Shown here one piece after another: positions 12,874 to 20,197 of a stretch of 22,280 bases of DNA (position 1 is the first letter of the stretch; the number at the start of each line of letters is the position of its first letter). The notes under the pieces were generated by a model. It was given only the letters and a program-made list of their open reading frames with translations, did no database searches and was not told the DNA's origin. Made by a program: the position numbers and the translations under genes. The DNA comes from Lachnospiraceae bacterium (lineage in GTDB: Bacteria > Bacillota_A > Clostridia > Lachnospirales > Lachnospiraceae), in the NCBI GenBank assembly GCA_018365895.1, contig JAGZJD010000040.1, positions 1-22,280 on the forward strand. Direction: 5' to 3'.

Positions 12874-13305
12874 GTGAAACTAATCGCATGTGTAGATGAC
12901 AAAATGGGAATGATGTTCCATCGGCGCAGACAGAGCCGGGATCGGGCAGTAATAGAGAATATCGTAAATATGTGTGGAGATGCAAGACTGTGGATCGCGC
13001 CGGAATCAGAACAGCTTTTGAAAGAAACAGACGTATCTCTAGGGGTTGCGGAAGATTTTTTTAACAGAGCCGGGGAAAGAGAATACTGTTTTGTGGAAAC
13101 GTGGCCGGAGCAGTTATCAGAGATATTTTGTGAGAAACATGTAGAAACACTGATTTTATATCATTGGAATCGGAGTTATCCGGCAGATCAGTTTTTTCCA
13201 CTGGACCTGCAGCGGTGGCAGCTGGCCGTTGTGGAAGAATTTGTGGGAACTTCCCATGAGCATATTCGAAAAGAAATTTATGATAAAAGGACAAAAGAGA
13301 GGTAA
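12874..13305 (+). CDS. Small protein of unknown function, conserved-looking (143 aa)
   Basis: The product starts VKLIACVDDKMGMMFHRRRQ and contains DARLWIAPESEQLL, CFVETWPEQL and LILYHWNRSYPADQFF. I associate this pattern with short lactate-tolerant-Clostridia-type proteins that are sometimes annotated as ribonuclease Z, but it has none of the metallo-beta-lactamase HxHxDH motif, so that name is not supported by the sequence. No signal peptide or membrane segment is visible. GTG 12874 is chosen over GTG 12865 because AAAGGGG (12857-12863) is then well spaced and the product starts like a compact beta strand. The nuclease gene begins 6 nt after its stop, so the two are probably co-transcribed. 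Confidence 0.7.
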   Translation: MKLIACVDDKMGMMFHRRRQSRDRAVIENIVNMCGDARLWIAPESEQLLKETDVSLGVAEDFFNRAGEREYCFVETWPEQLSEIFCEKHVETLILYHWNRSYPADQFFPLDLQRWQLAVVEEFVGTSHEHIRKEIYDKRTKER

Positions 13306-13310
13306 GATAG

Positions 13311-14225
13311 ATGAAGTTAGTAGTATGGAAACAAAGAATCGCTATATGGATGTGCGTACTGGGGCTTGGATGCTTCACAGCCTGTGCAAGCGAGGCAACG
13401 TATAGTACAGATAGATTTCAGGAAGAGACCTCGACAGAAGAAATTTCAATCGAAGAAATTCCGGAATATTCCGGAGAACCTTATGTTCCTATCAATAACA
13501 ATGAACCGGAATTTACAGAAAACGAGTTAACAGAGGAAGCTGTAGAAAGATACAGTCAGTTAGATGAACAAGGAAGGGCGCAGATTGCAGAGGCAACGAT
13601 TGGGCAGGAGCTTATGCCTACGGAGAAGCGGGAAAGTATTTCGGAAGTAAAGCCAAGCGGCTGGGTAAATAAAAAGTACGAGAATGTAGACGGAGGATAT
13701 TTGTATAACCGATGTCACTTGATTGGCTATCAGCTGACAGCGGAAAATGCCAATGAGAAAAATCTGATTACCGGGACACGCTATATGAATGTCGAAGGAA
13801 TGCTTCCGTTTGAAAATATGGTGGCAGACTATATTAAAGAAACAGATCATCATGTGAGATATCGCGTTACACCGATTTATAAAGGTGATAATCTTGTGGC
13901 TTCCGGTGTACAGATGGAGGGAGAGTCTGTGGAAGATCAGGGCGAAAGCATTTCTTTTAATGTATATGTGTATAATGTGCAGCCGGGGATCGAAATTGAT
14001 TATGCAACGGGTGACAGCCGAAAAATGACTGGAACAGCAAATGAATCGGCAGATTTAGAAACTGGAGAAATGACATATATTTTGAATACAAATACAAAGA
14101 AAATCCATAAGTTAGATTGTACAAGTGTTTCTGAGATACAGAAGGAGAATCGGCAGGAAGTGACTAAAAGTAAAATAGAATTGATCGGGGAAGGGTATGA
14201 ACCTTGTAAAAGATGTAAACCGTAA
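13311..14225 (+). CDS. DNA/RNA non-specific endonuclease lipoprotein (304 aa)
   Basis: The N-terminus WKQRIAIWMCVLGLGCFTAC is a lipoprotein-type signal with FTAC25 the best lipobox Cys. An acidic Glu/Thr-rich linker (about 30-75) follows. The nuclease domain (Endonuclea_NS_2 type, as in DNA-entry nucleases) spans about 80-225: YLYNRCHLIGYQLTAENANE (131-150) supplies the catalytic His136, and NEKNLITGTRYMN supplies metal-binding Asn residues. The C-terminal 45 residues (YILNTNTKKIHKLDC to YEPCKRCKP) look like a small zinc-binding module with C, CxxC. It would act outside the cell membrane in DNA degradation or uptake. ATG 13311 has AGAGAGG just upstream, inside the previous gene. Confidence 0.85.
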   Translation: MKLVVWKQRIAIWMCVLGLGCFTACASEATYSTDRFQEETSTEEISIEEIPEYSGEPYVPINNNEPEFTENELTEEAVERYSQLDEQGRAQIAEATIGQELMPTEKRESISEVKPSGWVNKKYENVDGGYLYNRCHLIGYQLTAENANEKNLITGTRYMNVEGMLPFENMVADYIKETDHHVRYRVTPIYKGDNLVASGVQMEGESVEDQGESISFNVYVYNVQPGIEIDYATGDSRKMTGTANESADLETGEMTYILNTNTKKIHKLDCTSVSEIQKENRQEVTKSKIELIGEGYEPCKRCKP

Positions 14226-14229
14226 GAAA

Positions 14230-14268
14230 AAATACTGCGCGGGTCTGAGAAAGATTCGCGCAGTATTT
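14230..14268. terminator. Bidirectional terminator between nuclease gene and prs
   Basis: AAATACTGCGCG (14230-14241) and CGCGCAGTATTT (14257-14268) pair perfectly over 12 bp. On the minus strand it is followed by TTTTTTCTTACG, a good tail for prs; on the plus strand the tail TTTCGTTATAA is weaker. Confidence 0.85.
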
Positions 14269-14278
14269 CGTTATAAAA

Positions 14279-15451
14279 TTATTCCTGATGATATTTTTTG
14301 AGTAGGGCATGAATTCGGTCTGTCGGATTTAAAACAGCGCTGATCGGCATGTCATGATTCATGGAATCGATGATTAATGCGAGAAACTTGCTCATGTCAG
14401 CAACAGTAAAATATGGTTTTTCCAGTGCCTCTTTTGGCAGATAGGTCAGATTTGTTGTAATCAGACGGTCGATATATCCTTTTTCATAGTATTCATCGAA
14501 TTTCTTAAAGCCTTCTGTAAATAATCCAAAAGTAGTGCAGACAAAAACACGTTTTGCATGGCGGTCTTTCAACTGTTTTGCGACATCCAACATACTTTCT
14601 CCGGAAGCAATCATATCGTCAAGGATGATTACGTCTTTGCCGGCAACATCATCGCCAAGAAATTCGTGGGCAACGATAGGATTTTTCCCGCCGATGACTG
14701 TCGTATAATCACGACGTTTGTAGAACATACCCATGTCTACTTTCAGTACGTTTGAGAAATAAACTGCGCGGTGCATCGCTCCTTCATCCGGGCTGATGAT
14801 CATTAGATGATCCTTGTCGACTTTCAGATCCGGAACAGAACGGAAAAGCGCTTTCATAAACTGATATGGCGGGTTAAAGCTGTCGAATCCTTTTAACGGG
14901 ATTGCATTTTGTACACGCGGATCATGGGCATCGAATGTTACGATGTTAGATACATCCATGTCTACCAGTTCTTCTAATGCAGATGCACAGTCGAGAGATT
15001 CTCTCTTAGTACGTTTGTGCTGACGGCTCTCGTAGAGAAATGGCATAATGACGTTAATACGCCGTGCTTTGCCGGTTGCGGCAGAAATGATTCGCTTCAG
15101 ATCCTGATAGTGATCGTCCGGAGACATATGATTCGGAAGTCCGTTTAAGGAATAAGTAAGACTGTAGTTGCATACGTCCACCATAACATAGAGATCTTTT
15201 CCGCGAATGGATTCTTTGATCACACCTTTTGCTTCTCCGGAACCAAATCTCGGACATGCAGTATCGAGAAGATAGTTATCAAGTCGGTAATTTGCAAAGG
15301 CAGCGGACTGAGGAGATTCCTGCGATTCTTCGTGGCGGAACTGCACGATATAGTCATTCACTTTTTGACCAAGATCTCTGCAACTTTCCAGCGCTGCGAT
15401 TTTTAATGGGGCATATGGTATTGCCTGCTGTAATAAATTTGTTCTTGCCAT
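14279..15451 (-). CDS. prs: Ribose-phosphate pyrophosphokinase (390 aa)
   Basis: Makes PRPP from ribose 5-phosphate and ATP, feeding purine, pyrimidine, histidine and NAD synthesis. Recognised by FDAHDPRVQNAIP (173-185), MPFLYESRQHKRTKRES (136-152), ISPDEGAMHRAVYFSN and the PRPP-binding loop VIILDDMIASGESMLD (274-289). The usual enzyme has about 315 residues; this form has an N-terminal extension and inserts, as in a long lineage-specific type from Lachnospiraceae-like Clostridia. The start is ATG 15451 (MARTNLLQQ), preceded by GGAGA (15461-15457); an upstream in-frame ATG at 15547 lies in the -35 region and is rejected. It is convergent with the nuclease gene and divergent from the DUF512 gene. 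Confidence 0.92.
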   Translation of the reverse strand: MARTNLLQQAIPYAPLKIAALESCRDLGQKVNDYIVQFRHEESQESPQSAAFANYRLDNYLLDTACPRFGSGEAKGVIKESIRGKDLYVMVDVCNYSLTYSLNGLPNHMSPDDHYQDLKRIISAATGKARRINVIMPFLYESRQHKRTKRESLDCASALEELVDMDVSNIVTFDAHDPRVQNAIPLKGFDSFNPPYQFMKALFRSVPDLKVDKDHLMIISPDEGAMHRAVYFSNVLKVDMGMFYKRRDYTTVIGGKNPIVAHEFLGDDVAGKDVIILDDMIASGESMLDVAKQLKDRHAKRVFVCTTFGLFTEGFKKFDEYYEKGYIDRLITTNLTYLPKEALEKPYFTVADMSKFLALIIDSMNHDMPISAVLNPTDRIHALLKKYHQE

Positions 15452-15518
15452 GTCGGTCTCCAATCTTTTGTTTTGGTTTTTATAGGGAAATCCCGTATTC
15501 TTTTTATTCTCTACCAAT

Positions 15519-15547
15519 GTTATATCATTTTTTTTCGTGTGCTTCAA
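15519..15547 (-). promoter_or_regulatory. Sigma-A promoter of prs
   Basis: On the minus strand -35 TTGAAG (15547-15542) and -10 TATAAC (15524-15519) are separated by 17 nt. The 5' leader is about 60 nt. Confidence 0.7.
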
Positions 15548-15574
15548 GAATCAATCGGGAATCAGTCAGAAAAA

Positions 15575-15604
15575 TTGGAAATTGTGAAGGACCTATGCTA
15601 TAAT
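15575..15604 (+). promoter_or_regulatory. Sigma-A promoter of the DUF512-der-plsY-gpsA cluster
   Basis: TTGGAA (15575-15580) and a perfect TATAAT (15599-15604) are separated by 18 nt. The -10 is preceded by TGC (15596-15598), an extended form. Confidence 0.75.
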
Positions 15605-15622
15605 AAAACCAGTATGCAAACT

Positions 15623-15648
15623 GGCAGACATATCTGCCGCTTATTTTT
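15623..15648 (+). terminator. Leader hairpin with T-rich tail before the DUF512 gene (possible attenuator)
   Basis: GGCAGA (15623-15628) pairs with TCTGCC (15633-15638) around a 4-nt loop, followed by GCTTATTTTTTA. It lies between promoter and ribosome binding site (AAGGAG 15653-15658). It could cause partial early termination or protect the 5' end; the stem is short. Confidence 0.45.
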
Positions 15649-15666
15649 TATGAAGGAGTAATGTAG

Positions 15667-16974
15667 ATGAAACATACACATACCGTAAGCAGTGTTGAGA
15701 ATGGAAGCATTGGATGGGAGCTTGGGATTGAGCCGGGGGACGTGCTTCTTAGTATCAATGGTGCTGAGATTGAAGATGTATTTGACTACCAGTATTATAC
15801 AAATGATGAAGAACTTGTTCTTTTAATCAGAAAATCAGATGGAGAAGAATGGGAGCTTGAGATCGAGAAAGATTTTGATGAGGATTTAGGATTGGAATTC
15901 GACCAGGGGCTGATGGACGAATACAAGTCGTGCAGAAATAAATGCATTTTTTGTTTTATTGATCAGATGCCGAAGGGAATGCGAGATACACTTTATTTCA
16001 AAGATGATGACTCACGTTTGTCTTTCCTGCAGGGAAATTATATTACATTGACCAATATGAGTGATCATGATATTGAGAGGATTATTGCTTATCATCTGGA
16101 GCCGATTAATATTTCGATTCATACAATGAACCCGGAGCTGCGTTGCAGAATGCTTCATAATCGATTTGCTGGAGATGCGCTTAAAAAGCTTCAAAGGCTG
16201 TATGAGGGCGGGATTCAGATGAACGGTCAGATTGTGCTGTGCAAAGGTTTTAATGACGGCGAGGAACTTGAGAGAAGTATCCGTGAAATGTCGGCATATG
16301 CGCCTCTGCTTCAGAGCGTTTCTGTTGTTCCGGTAGGGCTTACAAAGTATCGGGAAGGTCTGGAGCCTCTTGAGTCCTTTACAAAAGAAGACGCGGTTCA
16401 GGTGCTTGATACGATCCACAGATGGCAGAAGAAGCTGTATGAAGAACACGGAATCCACTTTATTCATGCAGGAGATGAATGGTATATTCTCGCGGAGCAG
16501 GAAGTTCCGGAGGAAGAACGGTATGATGGCTATCTTCAGTTGGAAAATGGAGTTGGTATGATTAGGTTATTGAAGAATGAATTTGCAGAAGCACTGGGAG
16601 AGAGAAAAGGAGACGAAAGAGAACGGGAAGTGTCACTCGCAACAGGAAAACTTGCCTATCCATATCTGAAAGAATTTGCAGAACAGATACAGGAGAAGTT
16701 TCCAAAGACAGCGATACATCTTTATTGTATCCGCAATGATTTCTTCGGCGAGAAGATTACCGTGTCCGGTTTGATCACGGGACAGGATTTAAAAGCACAG
16801 CTTACTGGTCAGAAACTCGGAGACAAGCTTTTACTCCCTTGTAATATGCTTAGAAGCGGAGAAGAAGTATTTCTTGATGATATGACAGTCACAGATTTGA
16901 AAGATGCTTTACAAGTTGAGATAGATATTGTAAAATCAAGCGGTGCAGATTTGCTGAATGCAATTTTGGATTAG
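15667..16974 (+). CDS. DUF512 protein with PDZ-like and radical-SAM-like parts (435 aa)
   Basis: The N-terminal 65 residues are PDZ-like (SIGWELGIEPGDVLLSINGAEI). Next comes a cysteine motif CRNKCIFC with C89, C93 and C96 in the C-x3-C-x2-C spacing of radical SAM iron-sulfur proteins, then NYITLTNM, PINISIHTMNPELR and VVPVGLTKYR. The C-terminal DUF512 part spans about 285-430, with ATGKLAYPYL and LLLPCNMLR. The family is conserved in Clostridia and typically sits beside der, as here; its function is not established to my knowledge. ATG 15667 follows AAGGAG with 8-nt spacing. The end is 54 bp before der. Confidence 0.9.
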   Translation: MKHTHTVSSVENGSIGWELGIEPGDVLLSINGAEIEDVFDYQYYTNDEELVLLIRKSDGEEWELEIEKDFDEDLGLEFDQGLMDEYKSCRNKCIFCFIDQMPKGMRDTLYFKDDDSRLSFLQGNYITLTNMSDHDIERIIAYHLEPINISIHTMNPELRCRMLHNRFAGDALKKLQRLYEGGIQMNGQIVLCKGFNDGEELERSIREMSAYAPLLQSVSVVPVGLTKYREGLEPLESFTKEDAVQVLDTIHRWQKKLYEEHGIHFIHAGDEWYILAEQEVPEEERYDGYLQLENGVGMIRLLKNEFAEALGERKGDEREREVSLATGKLAYPYLKEFAEQIQEKFPKTAIHLYCIRNDFFGEKITVSGLITGQDLKAQLTGQKLGDKLLLPCNMLRSGEEVFLDDMTVTDLKDALQVEIDIVKSSGADLLNAILD

Positions 16975-17028
16975 AAGCAGAGTTTAAAATAGCAGTAATA
17001 GAAAGTAGATTAACAAGAGGTGAAAAAT

Positions 17029-18357
17029 ATGAGTAAGCCAGTGGTAGCCATTGTAGGGCGTCCGAATGTAGGGAAATCCACATTATTCAACGCTCTGGCA
17101 GGCGAAAAAATTTCTATCGTAAAAGATACTCCGGGAGTGACGCGTGACCGGATTTATGCAGATGCGTCATGGCTTGATAAGGAGTTTACATTGATTGATA
17201 CAGGCGGAATTGAGCCGGACAGCAGTGATATTATTTTGTCCCAGATGAGAGAGCAGGCACAGATTGCAATTGATACAGCAGATGTCATTTTGTTTTTAGT
17301 AGATGTGAAACAGGGATTGGTAGATTCTGACTCGAAAGTTGCAGATATGCTGCGCCGCTCTAAAAAACCGGTGATTCTGGCAGTCAATAAAGTGGATAGT
17401 TTCCAGAAATATATGATGGATGTGTATGAATTTTATAATCTTGGTATTGGAGATCCGCATCCGGTCTCAGCAGCATCTATGTTGGGAATTGGAGATCTGC
17501 TTGATGAGGTAGTGAAATTCTTCCCGGCAAATGAGCAGGAAGAAGAGGAAGATGAACGACCGCGGATTGCAATCGTAGGAAAGCCGAATGTAGGGAAATC
17601 CTCTATTATTAATAAACTTGTAGGAGAAAACCGTGTCATTGTGTCCAATATTGCCGGAACGACTCGGGATGCGATTGATACAGAAATCAAATATCATGGA
17701 AGAGAATATGTGTTTATTGATACAGCAGGACTTCGGAAAAAGAACAAGATCAAAGAAGAACTGGAACGTTACAGTATTATCCGTACAGTTACAGCCGTGG
17801 AGCGGGCAGATGTAGTTCTTGTTGTGATTGATGCTGTGGAAGGTGTCACAGAGCAGGATGCAAAGATTGCCGGAATTGCACATGAGAGAGGAAAAGGCGT
17901 TATTATCGTAGTAAACAAATGGGATGCCATTGAAAAAAATGATAAGACAATGAATGAATATGAGAAAGAAGTTCGCAGGGTACTGTCCTTTATGCCATAT
18001 GCGGAAATTATGTATGTATCCGCACAGACAGGTCAGAGACTGCCGAAGCTGTACGATATGATTGATATGGTCATTGAGAATCAGACACTTCGGATTGCGA
18101 CAGGCGTGCTCAACGAAATTATGATGGAAGCCGTTGCGATGCAGCAGCCGCCGTCAGACAAGGGAAAACGTCTGAAACTTTACTATATTACGCAGGTTGC
18201 CGTAAAACCGCCGACATTTGTTATTTTTGTGAATGATAAAGAGCTGATGCATTTTTCTTATACTCGTTATCTGGAAAATAAAATTCGGGAAGCATTTGGA
18301 TTTAAGGGAACATCATTAAGATTCTTTATTCGGGAACGCAAAGAAAAGGAGCGGTAG
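17029..18357 (+). CDS. der: Ribosome-associated GTPase Der/EngA (442 aa)
   Basis: Essential double GTPase in 50S ribosome assembly. The first G domain has GRPNVGKST (10-18), DTPGVTRDR, DTGG and NKVD (120-123); the second has GKPNVGKSS (184-192), GTTRDAID, DTAGLRKK and NKWD. The C-terminal KH-like domain includes VNDKELMHFSYTRYLEN and GTSLRFFIRERK. The acidic EEEEDE linker joins the two G domains. ATG 17029 has AGAGGTG (17016-17022) before it; a GTG at 17020 is part of that site. plsY starts 3 bp after the stop, so they are co-translated. Confidence 0.97.
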   Translation: MSKPVVAIVGRPNVGKSTLFNALAGEKISIVKDTPGVTRDRIYADASWLDKEFTLIDTGGIEPDSSDIILSQMREQAQIAIDTADVILFLVDVKQGLVDSDSKVADMLRRSKKPVILAVNKVDSFQKYMMDVYEFYNLGIGDPHPVSAASMLGIGDLLDEVVKFFPANEQEEEEDERPRIAIVGKPNVGKSSIINKLVGENRVIVSNIAGTTRDAIDTEIKYHGREYVFIDTAGLRKKNKIKEELERYSIIRTVTAVERADVVLVVIDAVEGVTEQDAKIAGIAHERGKGVIIVVNKWDAIEKNDKTMNEYEKEVRRVLSFMPYAEIMYVSAQTGQRLPKLYDMIDMVIENQTLRIATGVLNEIMMEAVAMQQPPSDKGKRLKLYYITQVAVKPPTFVIFVNDKELMHFSYTRYLENKIREAFGFKGTSLRFFIRERKEKER

Positions 18358-18360
18358 AAC

Positions 18361-18996
18361 ATGGAACGTTTGATCTGTCTTCTGATCGGATATGTGTGCG
18401 GACTCTTTGAGACCGGGTATTTTTATGGAAAGCTTCATCATATAGATATCAGGGAACATGGAAGCGGCAACTCAGGAGCTACGAATACATTGCGTACGCT
18501 TGGGAAAAAAGCCGGTCTGATCGTATTTCTCGGAGATGCATTGAAGTGTGTGGCAGCAGCTGTCATTGTTTACTTTTTGTTTCGCAATACGAAAAGTGAT
18601 ATGATGCCGCTTCTTAAAATGTATGCGGGAGCTGGCGCTGTTCTTGGGCATAATTACCCGTTTTATCTCAAGTTCAAGGGCGGTAAAGGAATTGCGGCAA
18701 CAGGAGGACTGATCTTTGCTACAAATATCTGGATGGCGGTAATTGCATTTGCTATTTTTGCCTCTGTGGTGGCTGTGACGAAATATGTATCAGTGGGATC
18801 TCTTGTTGTTGTATTAGTATTTATTGCAGAAGTTGTTCTCTATGGACAGACAGGACATTTTCATATGGAACAGCCGTATCTTTATGAATTGTATGGAATT
18901 GCGGTTTTACTTGCTATATCAGCATTTTATAAACATCGCGCTAATATTGTACGTCTGAAAAATGGAACAGAAAACAAAATTGGTGCGAAGAAATAA
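18361..18996 (+). CDS. plsY: Acyl-phosphate:glycerol-3-phosphate acyltransferase PlsY (211 aa)
   Basis: Integral membrane enzyme that acylates glycerol 3-phosphate, the first step of phospholipid synthesis. The three PlsY motifs are present: HGSGNSGATNTLR (33-45), GHNYPFYLKFKGGKGIAAT (about 97-115) and the C-terminal AISAFYKHRANIVRLKNGTE. About five to six hydrophobic segments are visible. One difference is FETGYFYGKLHH where many members have SxPxG in the first segment. AAGGAG (18346-18351) lies at the end of der. gpsA, which makes its substrate, follows 27 bp later, an obvious functional pair. Confidence 0.95.
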   Translation: MERLICLLIGYVCGLFETGYFYGKLHHIDIREHGSGNSGATNTLRTLGKKAGLIVFLGDALKCVAAAVIVYFLFRNTKSDMMPLLKMYAGAGAVLGHNYPFYLKFKGGKGIAATGGLIFATNIWMAVIAFAIFASVVAVTKYVSVGSLVVVLVFIAEVVLYGQTGHFHMEQPYLYELYGIAVLLAISAFYKHRANIVRLKNGTENKIGAKK

Positions 18997-19023
18997 AACG
19001 GTAATAAAAAAGGAGGTTCTAAA

Positions 19024-20034
19024 ATGGCGAAAATAGGTATTTTAGGAGCAGGAAGCTGGGGGATTGCGTTATCCGTTCTGCTTCACGGAAATGGACATGA
19101 GATTACAGTATGGTCTATCATTCGGGAAGAGGTAGAGATGCTGCAGGAAAAGAGAGAGCATGTCAGTAAACTTCCGGGAGTGAAGCTTCCGGATGATATG
19201 AAATTTACCAATGATCTGGAAGAAGCAATGGCAGAGAAAGATGTCCTTGTCCTTGCGGTTCCGTCTCCATTTACAAGAAGTACAGCAAGAAGTATGAAAC
19301 CTTACTTAACGAAAGGTCAGCTCATTGTCAACGTGGCGAAGGGAATCGAAGAAACGACGCTGATGACGCTTTCTGAGCAGATTGAGGAGGAACTTCCGGA
19401 AGCAGAGGTAGCTGTACTGTCCGGACCAAGTCATGCAGAAGAAGTTGGGCGTGGAATACCAACAACAGTTGTTGTGGGAGCTAAGAAAAAAGAAACAGCA
19501 GAATACCTTCAGAACATTTTTATGAATCAGGTTTTCCGTGTTTATACAAGTCCTGACATTATGGGAATTGAGCTTGGAGGTTCTCTGAAAAATGTAATCG
19601 CTCTGGCAGCGGGAATTGCAGACGGACTCGGATATGGGGACAATACAAAGGCAGCGCTGATTACAAGAGGAATTGCGGAGATGACAAGACTCGGTGTAAA
19701 AATGGGAGGTAAGATGGAAACTTTCGCAGGCCTGACAGGAATGGGAGATTTGATCGTGACATGTGCAAGTATGCACAGCCGTAACAGAAGAGCGGGAATC
19801 TTGATCGGTCAGGGAAAGACAATGCAGGAAGCAATGGATGAAGTGCAGATGGTAGTAGAAGGAGTATATTCTGCAAAAGCAGGATTGAAACTTGCTAAGA
19901 AATATGACATTTCTATGCCGATCGTCGCAGAAGTCAATGCAGTATTATTTGACGGAAAACCAGCAAAAGAAGCAGTAAATGAACTGATGATGAGAGAAGG
20001 AACCTCTGAACACAGAAGTATGCTGTGGGAATAG
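19024..20034 (+). CDS. gpsA: Glycerol-3-phosphate dehydrogenase [NAD(P)+] GpsA (336 aa)
   Basis: Reduces dihydroxyacetone phosphate to sn-glycerol 3-phosphate. The Rossmann motif GILGAGSWGIALS (5-17) begins the protein; VNVAKGIEE, VLSGPSHAEEV and GGSLKNVIALAAGIADGLG (with the catalytic Lys) follow, then TRGIAEMTRLG and FAGLTGMGDLIVTC. Full length and intact. ATG 19024 follows AGGAGG (19011-19016) with 7-nt spacing. It supplies PlsY just upstream. A strong terminator lies 30 bp downstream and closes the cluster. Confidence 0.97.
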   Translation: MAKIGILGAGSWGIALSVLLHGNGHEITVWSIIREEVEMLQEKREHVSKLPGVKLPDDMKFTNDLEEAMAEKDVLVLAVPSPFTRSTARSMKPYLTKGQLIVNVAKGIEETTLMTLSEQIEEELPEAEVAVLSGPSHAEEVGRGIPTTVVVGAKKKETAEYLQNIFMNQVFRVYTSPDIMGIELGGSLKNVIALAAGIADGLGYGDNTKAALITRGIAEMTRLGVKMGGKMETFAGLTGMGDLIVTCASMHSRNRRAGILIGQGKTMQEAMDEVQMVVEGVYSAKAGLKLAKKYDISMPIVAEVNAVLFDGKPAKEAVNELMMREGTSEHRSMLWE

Positions 20035-20064
20035 TCGGGAATATATTTTCTTAAAAGGAATAAG

Positions 20065-20106
20065 AGAAGTCTGAAGTAGTAATAAATACTTCGGGCTTCT
20101 TTTTTT
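20065..20106 (+). terminator. Rho-independent terminator after gpsA
   Basis: AGAAGTCTGAAGTA (20065-20078) pairs with TACTTCGGGCTTCT (20087-20100) over 14 pairs including wobbles, followed by seven T. Confidence 0.9.
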
Positions 20107-20138
20107 ACACAAGAATCTTATGAAATTATAGGCAGAGA

Positions 20139-20168
20139 GGTATATTCTGGATGTTTGTTCATATAAAT
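20139..20168 (+). promoter_or_regulatory. Sigma-E-like (mother-cell sporulation) promoter of spoIVA
   Basis: GGTATATT (20139-20146) and CATATAAAT (20160-20168) are separated by 13 nt and resemble the sigma-E pattern (ATATT-type -35, CATAnAnT-type -10). In Bacillus, spoIVA is transcribed by sigma-E; the match here is by eye. Confidence 0.6.
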
Positions 20169-20197
20169 GTATCAGAAAAACAAGGGGGTAACAAAAA

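Noticed and set aside
12874..13305. Ribonuclease Z annotation
   Set aside because: No HxHxDH metal-binding motif and only 143 residues, so the name is unsupported.
15452..15547. N-terminal extension of Prs by 32 residues
   Set aside because: The upstream ATG lies in the prs -35 region, and MARTNLLQQ has a ribosome binding site and matches the usual start of this form.
16012..16467. Long minus-strand frame inside the DUF512 gene
   Set aside because: It is a shadow of the plus-strand coding sequence, whose product has clear family motifs.
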